Source of the DNA: Sporomusaceae bacterium
GTDB taxonomy: Bacteria > Bacillota > Negativicutes > Acidaminococcales > JAJUGR01
Length of the DNA: 64,000 bases
Assembly (NCBI GenBank): GCA_029265905.1
Contig: JAJUGR010000002.1
Location: 124,001 to 188,000, forward strand
Reading direction: 5' to 3'
The position numbers were made by a program, and so were the translations under genes. Shown here in pieces: positions 51,171 to 59,859 of the stretch; position 1 is the stretch's first letter; each line of letters starts with the position of its first letter. The notes below the pieces were generated by a model. The model made no database searches. It saw only the letters and a program-made list of their open reading frames with translations, and was not told where the DNA came from.

Positions 51171-52799
51171 ATGGCGAAGTATATTTTTGTAACCGGCGGC
51201 GTAGTCTCGTCGTTAGGCAAAGGCATTACGGCCGCTTCGTTGGGGCGTTTGCTCAAAAGCCGCGGTTATCGCGTCACGATTCAAAAGTTCGATCCATACA
51301 TCAATGTCGACCCGGGCACGATGAGCCCGTATCAGCACGGCGAGGTGTTCGTCACCGAGGACGGCGGCGAAACCGACCTGGATCTGGGCCATTATGAACG
51401 CTTCATCGACATCAACCTGGGCAAGAGCTCGAACGTGACGGCCGGCAAGATCTATTTGTCGGTCATCAACAAGGAGCGCAAGGGCGAATACCTGGGCAGC
51501 ACCGTGCAGGTTATCCCGCATATCACGAATGAGATCAAGGAGCGCATCTACCGCGTCGGGCGGGAAGACAACGCCGACATCGTCATCACGGAAATCGGCG
51601 GCACGGTCGGCGACATCGAAAGCCTGCCGTTTTTGGAAGCCATCCGCCAGGTCAAAAAAGAAGTGGGCAAGAACGACGTGCTGTATTTGCACGTTACTTT
51701 GGTGCCGTACATTTCGGCGGCCGGCGAATTGAAGACGAAGCCGACCCAGCACAGCGTCAAGGAACTGCGCAGCATCGGCATTGCGCCGGACATCATTGTC
51801 TGCCGCACGGAAAAAGAGCTGTCCCGCGAAATGAAGGAAAAACTGGCGCTGTTCTGCGACATCGATGTTGACGCGGTCATTCAAAACCGCACCGCCGCCA
51901 GCATTTACCAAGTGCCCCTCATGCTCGAAGAGGAAGGCCTTGACAAGATCGTGCTGAAAAAGCTGGGCCTTGAAGACGGTGCAAAAGACATGTCCGAATG
52001 GATCGACATGGTGAAAAAAATCGAGCAGGCCCGTCCGCACGGCGTGACGATCGCGATAGTCGGCAAATACGTGGAACTGCAGGACGCGTACATGAGCGTG
52101 ACCGAATCGGTCCGCCATGCCGGCTTTGCCAACAATGTCGCCGTTGACATCCGCTGGGTGAACGCGGAAACGATCGAGCAGCCGGACACCGACTTGAAGG
52201 CGGTGTTTGAAGGCGTGCACGGCATTTTGGTGCCGGGCGGCTTTGGCGATCGCGGCGTGGAAGGCAAGATCAAGGCCATCCAATATGCGCGCGAAAACCT
52301 GGTGCCCTACTTCGGCCTTTGCCTGGGCATGCAATGCGCTGTGATCGAATTCGCCCGCCATGTCTGCAACATGGACGGCGCGCACACTTCCGAAATTGAT
52401 CCGCAGACAAAGTGGCCGGTGATCGATTTGATGCCGGAGCAGGTCAATGTCGAAGACAAAGGCGGCACCATGCGTCTGGGCGTATACCCGTGCAAGGTTT
52501 ACCCGGGCACGCTGACCGAAGCGGCTTATGGCGAAGCGATTATTTACGAGCGCCATCGCCATCGGTATGAATTTAATAATGCCTACCGCGAGAAGCTGGT
52601 CGAGTGCGGGCTGGTCATCGGCGGCACGCTGCCGAACGGCCGTCTGGTGGAAATTGTCGAATTGCCGACCTCCGTCCACCCGTGGTTTTTGGCCACCCAG
52701 TTCCATCCTGAGTTTAAATCGCGTCCGACGAATCCCCATCCCTTGTTCCGGGATTTCGTCGCGGCGGCGCTAAAGAGAAAAACAGACGTCGGGTGCTAA
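51171..52799 (+). CDS. pyrG: CTP synthase
   Basis: 542 residues from the ATG at 51171 (GAGGAAGGGGAG upstream). The amidoligase half starts [23 protein letters not shown] and contains the UTP and ATP sites ([28 protein letters not shown]). The C-terminal glutaminase domain has the nucleophile region [16 protein letters not shown] (Cys) and the His/Glu pair in QFHPEFKS. It makes CTP from UTP, glutamine and ATP. The leader is 35 bases, too short for the reiterative-transcription control known in Bacillus. A hairpin at 52820 follows. Confidence 0.97.
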   Translation: MAKYIFVTGGVVSSLGKGITAASLGRLLKSRGYRVTIQKFDPYINVDPGTMSPYQHGEVFVTEDGGETDLDLGHYERFIDINLGKSSNVTAGKIYLSVINKERKGEYLGSTVQVIPHITNEIKERIYRVGREDNADIVITEIGGTVGDIESLPFLEAIRQVKKEVGKNDVLYLHVTLVPYISAAGELKTKPTQHSVKELRSIGIAPDIIVCRTEKELSREMKEKLALFCDIDVDAVIQNRTAASIYQVPLMLEEEGLDKIVLKKLGLEDGAKDMSEWIDMVKKIEQARPHGVTIAIVGKYVELQDAYMSVTESVRHAGFANNVAVDIRWVNAETIEQPDTDLKAVFEGVHGILVPGGFGDRGVEGKIKAIQYARENLVPYFGLCLGMQCAVIEFARHVCNMDGAHTSEIDPQTKWPVIDLMPEQVNVEDKGGTMRLGVYPCKVYPGTLTEAAYGEAIIYERHRHRYEFNNAYREKLVECGLVIGGTLPNGRLVEIVELPTSVHPWFLATQFHPEFKSRPTNPHPLFRDFVAAALKRKTDVGC

Positions 52800-52819
52800 T
52801 GGCGCGTGTCTGTTCCTGA

Positions 52820-52846
52820 CGGCTGCCGGCCTTGTGCCGGCAGCCG
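52820..52846 (+). terminator. GC hairpin between pyrG and sppA
   Basis: CGGCTGCCGGC, loop CTTGT, GCCGGCAGCCG: an 11-bp perfect stem. No T-run follows (CAGTTGTATTTG), so termination is at best partial. Confidence 0.5.
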
Positions 52847-52882
52847 CAGTTGTATTTGCAAAAGCAAAGGGCGGTGAGAGCG

Positions 52883-53803
52883 ATGTTTCGCAAGGGGATT
52901 GCCATAGGGGTGTTGCTGGCCTGCCTGTTTGCCGCCGTTGCGGCCTGGCGCAGCTCCGGCGACGGGGGCAAAGTCGCCCGGCCGGGCGGCGGGGCCAAAA
53001 TCGCTGTGATCCGGGTAGAGGGCGTCTTGAGCGGCGGCGCCTCCGCCGATGGCTGGAATGCCAGCGGGGTCGGGGCGGAAACCCTGGCCAGGCAGCTGAG
53101 CGAGGCGCGGCGCGACCCTGAAGTCAAGGCGGTTTTGCTCAGAATCAACAGCCCCGGCGGCAGTGTGGCGGCGGCGGAAGAGGTGGCGCGGGAAATCGCC
53201 CGCTTCAAGCAGTCGGGAAAGCCGATTGTCGCTTCGATGGGCGACATGGCCGCCTCGGCCGGCTATTGGCTGGCGGCGAGCTGTGACAAGGTTTACGCCA
53301 ACCACGCCACGCTAACCGGCAGCATCGGCGTCTATGTGCCGTACTTGAATTTGGAAGGGCTGTATGAAAAGCTGGGCGTCAAGCAGGACAAGATCAAGAG
53401 CGGCCTGCACAAGGACATTTTGTCGCCTGATCGCCCGATGACGCCGGCTGAACGGGAAATCCTGCAGACCATGGTGGCGGAAATGTACGAAGCGTTTGTC
53501 GCTGTCGTAAGCGAGGGGCGCAAGCTCCCGCCTGACGCTGTGCGCAAGCTGGCGGACGGACGGATTTACACCGGCCGTCAGGCCAAAGCGCTGGGGCTGG
53601 TCGATGAGCTGGGCAACTTCCAGGATGCGGTCATTGCCACGGGCCTGCTGGCCGGCTTGGGGGAGCAGCCGGAAGTCAGGGAAATGGAGTCCGACCAGCC
53701 GTGGCGCCGCTGGCTGCGGGCGGAGTCGCTGGTTGAGCAAGTCTTGCAGCGCCAGGCGATAATGACCCTGCCGAATTTGCCGGCCCCGTTCGGGCCGCAG
53801 TAG
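52883..53803 (+). CDS. sppA: Signal peptide peptidase SppA (short type)
   Basis: 306 residues from the ATG at 52883. One N-terminal membrane segment (about 5-22) then a ClpP-like serine protease fold. The nucleophile Ser is in GDMAASAGYWLAA and the general-base Lys is likely the conserved one in QDKIKSGLHKD, as in B. subtilis SppA; the short single-domain length is also of that type. It degrades cleaved signal peptides in the membrane. KIAVIRVEGVLSGG is the first strand. Followed after 11 bases by a small membrane protein gene. Confidence 0.92.
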   Translation: MFRKGIAIGVLLACLFAAVAAWRSSGDGGKVARPGGGAKIAVIRVEGVLSGGASADGWNASGVGAETLARQLSEARRDPEVKAVLLRINSPGGSVAAAEEVAREIARFKQSGKPIVASMGDMAASAGYWLAASCDKVYANHATLTGSIGVYVPYLNLEGLYEKLGVKQDKIKSGLHKDILSPDRPMTPAEREILQTMVAEMYEAFVAVVSEGRKLPPDAVRKLADGRIYTGRQAKALGLVDELGNFQDAVIATGLLAGLGEQPEVREMESDQPWRRWLRAESLVEQVLQRQAIMTLPNLPAPFGPQ

Positions 53804-53814
53804 GGGGCGGAGCG

Positions 53815-54336
53815 ATGCAATTTTTTTCTGTGGCGTTTTTGGTTTGGTTTTATCCTGAGCAGGCTTTCCGGAGGCTGCGCGGACGCCGCCTCTATCCGGT
53901 TGCCTTCGTTTGGTTCGCCGCTACCGCGCCGCTGATGCTATTGGCCGCCGCGAAAACCGCCGTTGTGCCGGTGCTGGTTGTTTGGCTTATGTGGACGGTG
54001 TTTTGGCTGTTTTCCGCCTGCCTGATCCATGCGCTCGCCCTGCGGCGCTTCGGCCGCCCGCTCCTGCGCGACTGGCTGCTGTTTTCCGCCTGGGCGCATT
54101 TGCCGGTGTGGGTCATGACGCCGTTTGCCGCCTTGGGGCCTAAGGCCAGGGGGCTGGCCTTGCTGGGGGCGCTCGCCTGGGTGCTGCTATTGGAAGGGCA
54201 GGCGGTGAAAATGCTGTACAACCGTTCTAACCTGTTTTCCTTCGGGGCGGTGCTGCTGCCGCGCTTGATGCCGGTTGCGGCGGGGATTTTTCTGCTCGGC
54301 GCGCTTGTCGGCGCGCTCGTGTCGCTCTTTCTGTGA
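53815..54336 (+). CDS. Predicted membrane protein, Yip1-like
   Basis: 173 residues with five hydrophobic segments. The opening FYPEQAFRRLRGRRLYPVAFVWF recalls Yip1-domain proteins (cytoplasmic start, membrane bundle), with AALGPKARGLALLGALAWVLLLEG in the middle. Start ATG follows GGGGGCGGAG. It lies 11 bases after sppA, so it is probably in the same transcript. No function can be assigned; identification as Yip1-like is weak. Confidence 0.55.
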   Translation: MQFFSVAFLVWFYPEQAFRRLRGRRLYPVAFVWFAATAPLMLLAAAKTAVVPVLVVWLMWTVFWLFSACLIHALALRRFGRPLLRDWLLFSAWAHLPVWVMTPFAALGPKARGLALLGALAWVLLLEGQAVKMLYNRSNLFSFGAVLLPRLMPVAAGIFLLGALVGALVSLFL

Positions 54337-54405
54337 CCTTTGCCGACGCAAGGCAGGATTTTCACCGCTGGCGGCGAAAGTGTAGGAGGACAGGAGGCGA
54401 CAGTT

Positions 54406-54810
54406 ATGGTGTATCGATCTGTTGCTGCGTTAGCCCTCTACTGTGCTTATTGCGGTAGAATCGAACTGCATGGCGTTTCCCGCTTTGCCGTGGGACGAAA
54501 CGGGTTGAACCTGTCTTGTTCCTGCGGACGGCACGTTGCGCGCGTTTGCCGCGATGCGCGGGGGCGCTACTGCCTGGAGGGGCCTTGCTTGTTTTGCGGG
54601 CAAAAGCATCTGGTTTCTTTGCCGGCCAATTTTTTTGCCATGTCAGGCGTTGTCCGGTTGGATATGGCGCCGCATAAAACGGAAATCGGCTATGCCGGAG
54701 CAACGGCCGCCGTCCGGGTGAAGCTGGCGGAGCAGCAGGCGGCGATGAAGCGCTTTTTGGCGGTTCAGGCCAAACAGTTGGCAGGGCGGAAACATCAAAA
54801 AGGGAGCTGA
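54406..54810 (+). CDS. Cysteine-rich zinc-ribbon-like protein of unknown function
   Basis: 134 residues from the ATG at 54406 with AGGAGG upstream. Cysteine pairs [23 protein letters not shown] and CLFCGQKH suggest one or two zinc ribbons, so perhaps nucleic-acid or protein binding. The second half ([35 protein letters not shown]) becomes helical and charged. I do not recognise the family. It reads toward the transaldolase gene, four bases away, so it is likely co-transcribed with it. Confidence 0.55.
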   Translation: MVYRSVAALALYCAYCGRIELHGVSRFAVGRNGLNLSCSCGRHVARVCRDARGRYCLEGPCLFCGQKHLVSLPANFFAMSGVVRLDMAPHKTEIGYAGATAAVRVKLAEQQAAMKRFLAVQAKQLAGRKHQKGS

Positions 54811-54814
54811 GTCA

Positions 54815-55465
54815 ATGAAATTATTTTTAGATACGGCCAATGTTGACGATATTCGCCGGGGCGCCAATTTGGGCGTCGTCGCCGGCGTGACGACCAACCC
54901 CAGCCTGGTGGCCAAAGAAGGGCGCGATTTAACGCAGGTGATCAAGGAAATTACCGCCATCGTTCCGGGCCCGGTCAGCGCGGAGGTCGTCGCCACCGAT
55001 ACCGAGGGCATGGTGGCGGAGGGCTTGCGCCTGGCGGCCATTGCGGAGAATGTGATCGTCAAGATTCCGATGACGGAAGCCGGATTGGCCGCCGTGCGCC
55101 AGCTGGCGCAGCAAGGCGTCAAGACAAATGTCACGCTCGTCTTCTCCGTCAACCAGGCGCTGTTGGCGGCGCAGGCGGGGGCGGCCTACGTCAGTCCGTT
55201 TGTCGGCCGGTTGGACGACATCGGCCAGGACGGGATAGCGCTGGTGGCCGACATTGTCGACTTGTTCAAGCTGCATGGCCTGAAAGCGGCGGTAATTGCC
55301 GCCAGCATTCGTCATCCCATGCACGTAACGCAGGCCGCTATGGCCGGGGCGCAAATCGCCACGGTTCCGTACGCAGTTTTAAAACAAATGACGCAGCATC
55401 CGTTGACTGCATCCGGCTTGGAAAAATTCCTCGCTGACTGGAAAAACGCAACGGAAAAGAAATGA
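54815..55465 (+). CDS. fsa: Transaldolase-like protein (fructose-6-phosphate aldolase family)
   Basis: 216 residues, the short transaldolase/FSA subfamily. [36 protein letters not shown] is the signature opening, and the Schiff-base lysine is in [48 protein letters not shown] follows. Members are either transaldolases of the pentose phosphate pathway or fructose-6-phosphate aldolases; a full-length transaldolase is not seen here. It sits directly upstream of glpX, fitting sugar-phosphate metabolism. Start ATG after GGGAG. Confidence 0.88.
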   Translation: MKLFLDTANVDDIRRGANLGVVAGVTTNPSLVAKEGRDLTQVIKEITAIVPGPVSAEVVATDTEGMVAEGLRLAAIAENVIVKIPMTEAGLAAVRQLAQQGVKTNVTLVFSVNQALLAAQAGAAYVSPFVGRLDDIGQDGIALVADIVDLFKLHGLKAAVIAASIRHPMHVTQAAMAGAQIATVPYAVLKQMTQHPLTASGLEKFLADWKNATEKK

Positions 55466-55487
55466 AGAGTGGGGGCTGGTTTTGGTA

Positions 55488-56465
55488 ATGAACAGTGACA
55501 AAATGAACCGCGAGTTATCCCTGGAATTTGTGCGCGTGACGGAAGCGGCGGCAATCGCCTGCGGCCGCCTGATGGGGCGCGGCGACAAGAACGGCGCCGA
55601 CCAGCTGGCGGTTGACGCGATGCGGTCGGCGTTTGATACGGTCGAAATCAGCGGTACGGTTGTGATTGGCGAAGGCGAAATGGACGAAGCGCCCATGCTC
55701 TACATAGGCGAAAAAGTCGGTGCCGGCGGCGTAGAAGTGGATATTGCCGTTGATCCGCTCGAAGGGACGAACCTGGTGGCCAAGGGCATGCCTGGCTCAA
55801 TTGCGGTCATTGCGATTGCACCCAAAGGCGGCCTTTTGCACGCGCCCGACATGTACATGGATAAAATCGCCGTGGGGCCGCGGGCCAAAGGCCGGATTAA
55901 CCTGGATGCGTCGCCGGCGGAAAACCTCAAGGCGGTCGCCGACGCGCTCAGCCGTGACGTCGATGATTTGACGGTTGTGATTTTGGACCGAGAACGCCAC
56001 GCCAAGCTGATTCATGACGTGCGTGCGGCAGGCGCGCGAATTAAATTGATTTCTGACGGCGACGTATCGCCGATCATCAACGCCGGCATCGAAGGCACGG
56101 GCGTCCACATGCTGATGGGCATCGGCGGCGCGCCGGAAGGCGTGCTGGGCGCGGCGGCGCTCAAATGCCTGGGCGGCGACATGCAGGCCCGCTTGTGGCC
56201 GGAAAATGACGCCGAAGTTGAGCGGGCGAAAAAGATGGGCATCACCGACATCAACAAGATTCTGACGATCGACGACTTGGTCAAGGGCGATGACGTCATG
56301 TTCGCCGCAACGGCCATCACTGCCTGCGACATGCTGCGGCCAGTGCAATATTTTGCCTCAGGCGTACGCACGCATTCGATTTCCATGCGCTACAAATCCG
56401 GCACGGTGCGCTTCGTGGACGCAATTCACAGCTATGACCGCAAACCGCTGTCGATCAGACGCTGA
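55488..56465 (+). CDS. glpX: Class II fructose-1,6-bisphosphatase
   Basis: 325 residues from the ATG at 55488 (GTGGGGGCTGG upstream; TTG at 55482 and ATG at 55503 are alternatives). Metal and substrate motifs are GEGEMDEAPMLYIGE and DIAVDPLEGTN, with GTGVHMLMGIGGAPEGVLGAAALK in the second half, typical of GlpX. It dephosphorylates fructose-1,6-bisphosphate in gluconeogenesis and may also act on sedoheptulose bisphosphate. It follows the transaldolase gene by 22 bases, so they form an operon; ppdK at 22.7 kb would feed the same direction. Confidence 0.95.
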   Translation: MNSDKMNRELSLEFVRVTEAAAIACGRLMGRGDKNGADQLAVDAMRSAFDTVEISGTVVIGEGEMDEAPMLYIGEKVGAGGVEVDIAVDPLEGTNLVAKGMPGSIAVIAIAPKGGLLHAPDMYMDKIAVGPRAKGRINLDASPAENLKAVADALSRDVDDLTVVILDRERHAKLIHDVRAAGARIKLISDGDVSPIINAGIEGTGVHMLMGIGGAPEGVLGAAALKCLGGDMQARLWPENDAEVERAKKMGITDINKILTIDDLVKGDDVMFAATAITACDMLRPVQYFASGVRTHSISMRYKSGTVRFVDAIHSYDRKPLSIRR

Positions 56466-56482
56466 TCCGCGCTTAACAGCTT

Positions 56483-56512
56483 GAGGTCTCGGCATTTGCT
56501 GAGGCCTCTTTC
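56483..56512 (+). terminator. Weak hairpin between glpX and mfd
   Basis: GAGGTCTCGGC pairs with GCTGAGGCCTC (two wobbles) around ATTT, followed by only TTTC. Confidence 0.4.
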
Positions 56513-56531
56513 GTATGAAAGGAAGAAATAC

Positions 56532-59500
56532 ATGATAGAAAATCGGGTGCGAAAATCGCTGTGCCTTTTGCCGGAAACGGTCCACGCCCGGCAGCTGTTT
56601 GACGAGCGGCGGCGCGTCGCGCTCACCGGCTTGTCAGGCGGTGCGCGCGCGGCACTCGCTAGTCTGTTCTTTGAGCAGGCCGGCCCTTGGCTGCTCGTCG
56701 TGTCGCGCCAGGAACAAGTGCGGGAATGGCAGCGTGAATTAAGCGCCTGGCTGCCGGAAAAGACGGTACAGGTCCTGTACCCCGAACTGCGTGCTTCCTT
56801 TCATGCGGAGGCGCACAGCCTGGAGGTGACGGCGGCCCGCCTGGCTGTTTTGCAGTCGCTGTGGCAGCGGAAAGATACGCTTGTCCTGATGACGGTGGAG
56901 ACGTGGCTGCAGCAGTTGGCCACCCCGGCCGCCTTGTCCGGCGGCGCCATCAACCTGGCGGTCGGGATGCGCCTGAAGCGGGATGCCCTGCTGGCCGAAC
57001 TGGTGGCAGGCGGCTATGAACGCGTGGCGTCCGTAGACGCCCGCGGCCAGTTCAGCGTGCGGGGCGGGATCGTCGATATCTTTACGCTGAACGCGCCGGA
57101 GCCAGTGCGGCTGGAGTGGTTTGACGAGGAAGTGGATTCGATCCGCAGCTTCGACCCTGTCTCCCAGCGTTCACTGGCGGTATTGCCAGACGTGCTGGTC
57201 ATGCCGCGCTTTTTTTCCGCGCCGGAGGACGGTTCGATCCTCGATCATCTGCCGGCGGAGGGAAAGGTGATGTTTGACGAGCCGGCGCGCCTGGCGGAGA
57301 CGGCTGTGCGGCTGCTGCAGGAGGAAAAACGCGACGAGCGCGGCCTGTGGTCCTGGGAGGCGATGGCCGACCGGGCGGCCGGCCGGTCGTGCCTGACGCT
57401 CTCTTTGCTGCCGCATGGCCAGCTGGGGACGGGCGAGCCGGTCAACTTCGCCTGCCGGACCTTGTCGCCGTACCATAAGCAACTGGAGCTTTTGCGGCAG
57501 GATTTGACGCAGTGGCTCCAGGATGGCTACACCGTTTACTTGGCCATGTCGGGGGAGGAAAAAGCCAATGCCTTTTCCCGGCAGTTGCGCGAGCTGAACG
57601 TGCCCCTGGAAGGGCCGCTGGGCGGCGAAGGGGTGCGGGTGGTCGTGTTGGAGGCCTCCGGCGGCTTCGTTTGCTTTGGCGAGAAGATTGTGCTTGTCAC
57701 GGAAAATGATATTTTCGGGGTGTCCAAGCGCCAGCGCGTGAGCGCCGGCAAGCAGGCTGGCCCCATGGTGCGCTATGTCAATGACATTCGCGCCGGCGAC
57801 TATGTGGTGCATCAGACGCACGGCATCGGCCGCTACCTGGGCGTGGAAAACCTCTTGGCGGGCGACGTGCGCCGCGACTACTTGATGATCCGCTACGCCG
57901 GCGACGATACGCTGTATGTACCGGTCGAACAAGTGCAGCTTTTGCACAAATACATCGGCGCCGAGGGACAGGCGCCGCGCCTGTCGCGCATGGGCGGCGC
58001 CGACTGGAGCCGGACGCGCGGGCGGGCGAAGAAGGCCGTGACGGAAATGGCGGCTGAGTTGCTGCGCTTGTATGCGCAGCGGAAGCTGGCGGCCGGACAT
58101 GCGTTTTCGCCCGACACGCCCTGGCAACGGGAATTTGAAGAGGCCTTTCCCTATGAGCCGACGCCGGACCAAGTGCGGGCGATTGCCGAAATCAAGGCCG
58201 ACATGGAGGCCCCGTACCCGATGGACCGCTTGCTGTGCGGCGATGTGGGCTACGGCAAGACGGAGGTAGCGATCCGGGCGGCGTTCAAGGCTGTCATGGA
58301 CGGCAAGCAGGTGGCGGTGCTGGTGCCGACCACGGTGCTGGCCCAGCAGCATTTTAAAACCTTCAGCGAGCGGCTGGCCGGGTTTGGCCCGACCGTAGAC
58401 ATGGTCAGCCGCTTCCGCACCGCCAAAGAGCAAAAAGAAACGCTGGCGCGGGTGAAAAGCGGCCAGGTTGATATCTTGATCGGCACGCACCGGCTGTTGA
58501 ACGCGGACGTGCTGTTCAAGAACCTGGGGCTGTTGATCGTCGACGAGGAGCAGCGCTTCGGCGTGGCCCAGAAGGAGAAACTCAAAAGATGGGCGACGGG
58601 CGTCGACGTGCTGACGCTGTCGGCAACGCCGATTCCGCGCACGCTGCACATGTCCTTGGTCGGCGTGCGTGACATGAGCACTATCGATACGCCGCCGGAA
58701 GACCGCCTGCCGGTGGAGACGGTTGTGGCCGAGTACCGCGACGAAGTGGTCAAGGAAGCGATTTTGCGCGAGGTGCGCCGCGGCGGCTCCGTCTATTACG
58801 TTCATAACCGCGTGCAATCGATCGAAAAGATTGCCGAAAACCTGCGCAAGATGATGCCGGGCCTGCGCGTTTTGGTCGGGCACGGGCAGATGCCGGAAGA
58901 ACTGCTCGAGCAGGTCATGGTCGACTTTTACGAGCATGAGGCCGATGTGCTGGTCTGCACAAGCATTATCGAAAACGGTCTCGACGTCAGCCACGCCAAC
59001 ACGATTATCGTGCATAACGCCGACTTCTTCGGCCTCTCGCAGCTCTACCAAATGCGGGGCCGCGTCGGGCGGACCTCGCGCCTTGCCTACGCCTATTTTC
59101 TCTATCAGCGCGGCAAGGTGATCAGCGAGGTGGCGGAAAAGCGCCTGCAGGCGATCCGCGAGTTTACGGAGCTGGGCTCGGGGTTCCGCATCGCGATGCG
59201 CGACCTGGAGATTCGCGGCGCCGGCAACCTTTTGGGCAGCCAGCAGCACGGCAACATCGCCAGCATTGGGTTTGAGCTGTATTGCCGCCTGCTGGAGGAA
59301 ACGGTTCGCGAGCTGAGCCATCAGCCGCTTGCGGAGGCTGAGCCGGAGCCGCTGATCGAACTTGAATTGAACGCCTACCTGCCGGACGAATACATGGAGG
59401 ACGCCATGCACAAGCTGGAAATCTACCGGCGGCTTTCCGACGTGCGCCAGGCGAAAGAGGCGGAGGATGTGCTTGATGAATTGATCGACCGCTTTGGCGA

Positions 59501-59801
59501 TCCGCCCGAGCCGGTGCTGGCCTTGATCCAGCTGGCCTCCTTCCGCGGCCTGTGCCGCCGGCTGGGGATCCGCTCTGTGCAGCAGCGCGGGCCGGAGGTC
59601 CGCATCGGTTTTGGAGAGCAGGCCAACATCAATCCGGCGCGTCTGCTGGAATTGATCAACCGCTATCCCGGCCGCATAACGCTCGAGCCGGGGCCGCCGC
59701 CCAACTTGAAAATCAAGGCGGCCAGCCTGCGGGGCAAAACAGAGCCGATCGCCTTGCCTTGGCTGACGGAGCAATTGTCCCGTTTGGGCGAAGAGGCCTG
59801 A
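56532..59801 (+). CDS. mfd: Transcription-repair coupling factor Mfd
   Basis: 1089 residues from the ATG at 56532 (AAAGGAAG upstream); usual Mfd length is about 1150. Order: UvrB-like N-terminal part, RNA polymerase-interacting CarD-like domain (GDYVVHQTHGIGRYLGVENL, about 430-480), then the RecG-type helicase: LLCGDVGYGKTEVAIRAAF (Walker A), VDEEQRFGV (DEEQ), TLSATPIPRTLHMSL and QMRGRVGR. The C-terminal TRCF domain (ELNAYLPDEYM...) closes it. It removes stalled RNA polymerase and recruits UvrA. The neighbouring photolyase gene is 14 kb away and unrelated. Confidence 0.96.
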   Translation: MIENRVRKSLCLLPETVHARQLFDERRRVALTGLSGGARAALASLFFEQAGPWLLVVSRQEQVREWQRELSAWLPEKTVQVLYPELRASFHAEAHSLEVTAARLAVLQSLWQRKDTLVLMTVETWLQQLATPAALSGGAINLAVGMRLKRDALLAELVAGGYERVASVDARGQFSVRGGIVDIFTLNAPEPVRLEWFDEEVDSIRSFDPVSQRSLAVLPDVLVMPRFFSAPEDGSILDHLPAEGKVMFDEPARLAETAVRLLQEEKRDERGLWSWEAMADRAAGRSCLTLSLLPHGQLGTGEPVNFACRTLSPYHKQLELLRQDLTQWLQDGYTVYLAMSGEEKANAFSRQLRELNVPLEGPLGGEGVRVVVLEASGGFVCFGEKIVLVTENDIFGVSKRQRVSAGKQAGPMVRYVNDIRAGDYVVHQTHGIGRYLGVENLLAGDVRRDYLMIRYAGDDTLYVPVEQVQLLHKYIGAEGQAPRLSRMGGADWSRTRGRAKKAVTEMAAELLRLYAQRKLAAGHAFSPDTPWQREFEEAFPYEPTPDQVRAIAEIKADMEAPYPMDRLLCGDVGYGKTEVAIRAAFKAVMDGKQVAVLVPTTVLAQQHFKTFSERLAGFGPTVDMVSRFRTAKEQKETLARVKSGQVDILIGTHRLLNADVLFKNLGLLIVDEEQRFGVAQKEKLKRWATGVDVLTLSATPIPRTLHMSLVGVRDMSTIDTPPEDRLPVETVVAEYRDEVVKEAILREVRRGGSVYYVHNRVQSIEKIAENLRKMMPGLRVLVGHGQMPEELLEQVMVDFYEHEADVLVCTSIIENGLDVSHANTIIVHNADFFGLSQLYQMRGRVGRTSRLAYAYFLYQRGKVISEVAEKRLQAIREFTELGSGFRIAMRDLEIRGAGNLLGSQQHGNIASIGFELYCRLLEETVRELSHQPLAEAEPEPLIELELNAYLPDEYMEDAMHKLEIYRRLSDVRQAKEAEDVLDELIDRFGDPPEPVLALIQLASFRGLCRRLGIRSVQQRGPEVRIGFGEQANINPARLLELINRYPGRITLEPGPPPNLKIKAASLRGKTEPIALPWLTEQLSRLGEEA

Positions 59802-59825
59802 GGGGCGTGCAAACCGTCTCGTCTT

Positions 59826-59834
59826 TGGTATAAT
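59826..59834 (+). promoter_or_regulatory. Extended -10 promoter of the spoVB-like gene
   Basis: TG-N-TATAAT (TGGTATAAT), without a recognisable -35 (CGTGCA). Confidence 0.6.
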
Positions 59835-59859
59835 GGTTGCGAAGGTTTAAGGAGAGAGG

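Noticed and set aside
51213-52739. 508-codon open frame antisense to pyrG
   Set aside because: Shadow of a highly conserved gene; no recognisable domain or ribosome site.
57171-59774. 867-codon open frame antisense to mfd
   Set aside because: Same composition bias; mfd on the plus strand has all its motifs.
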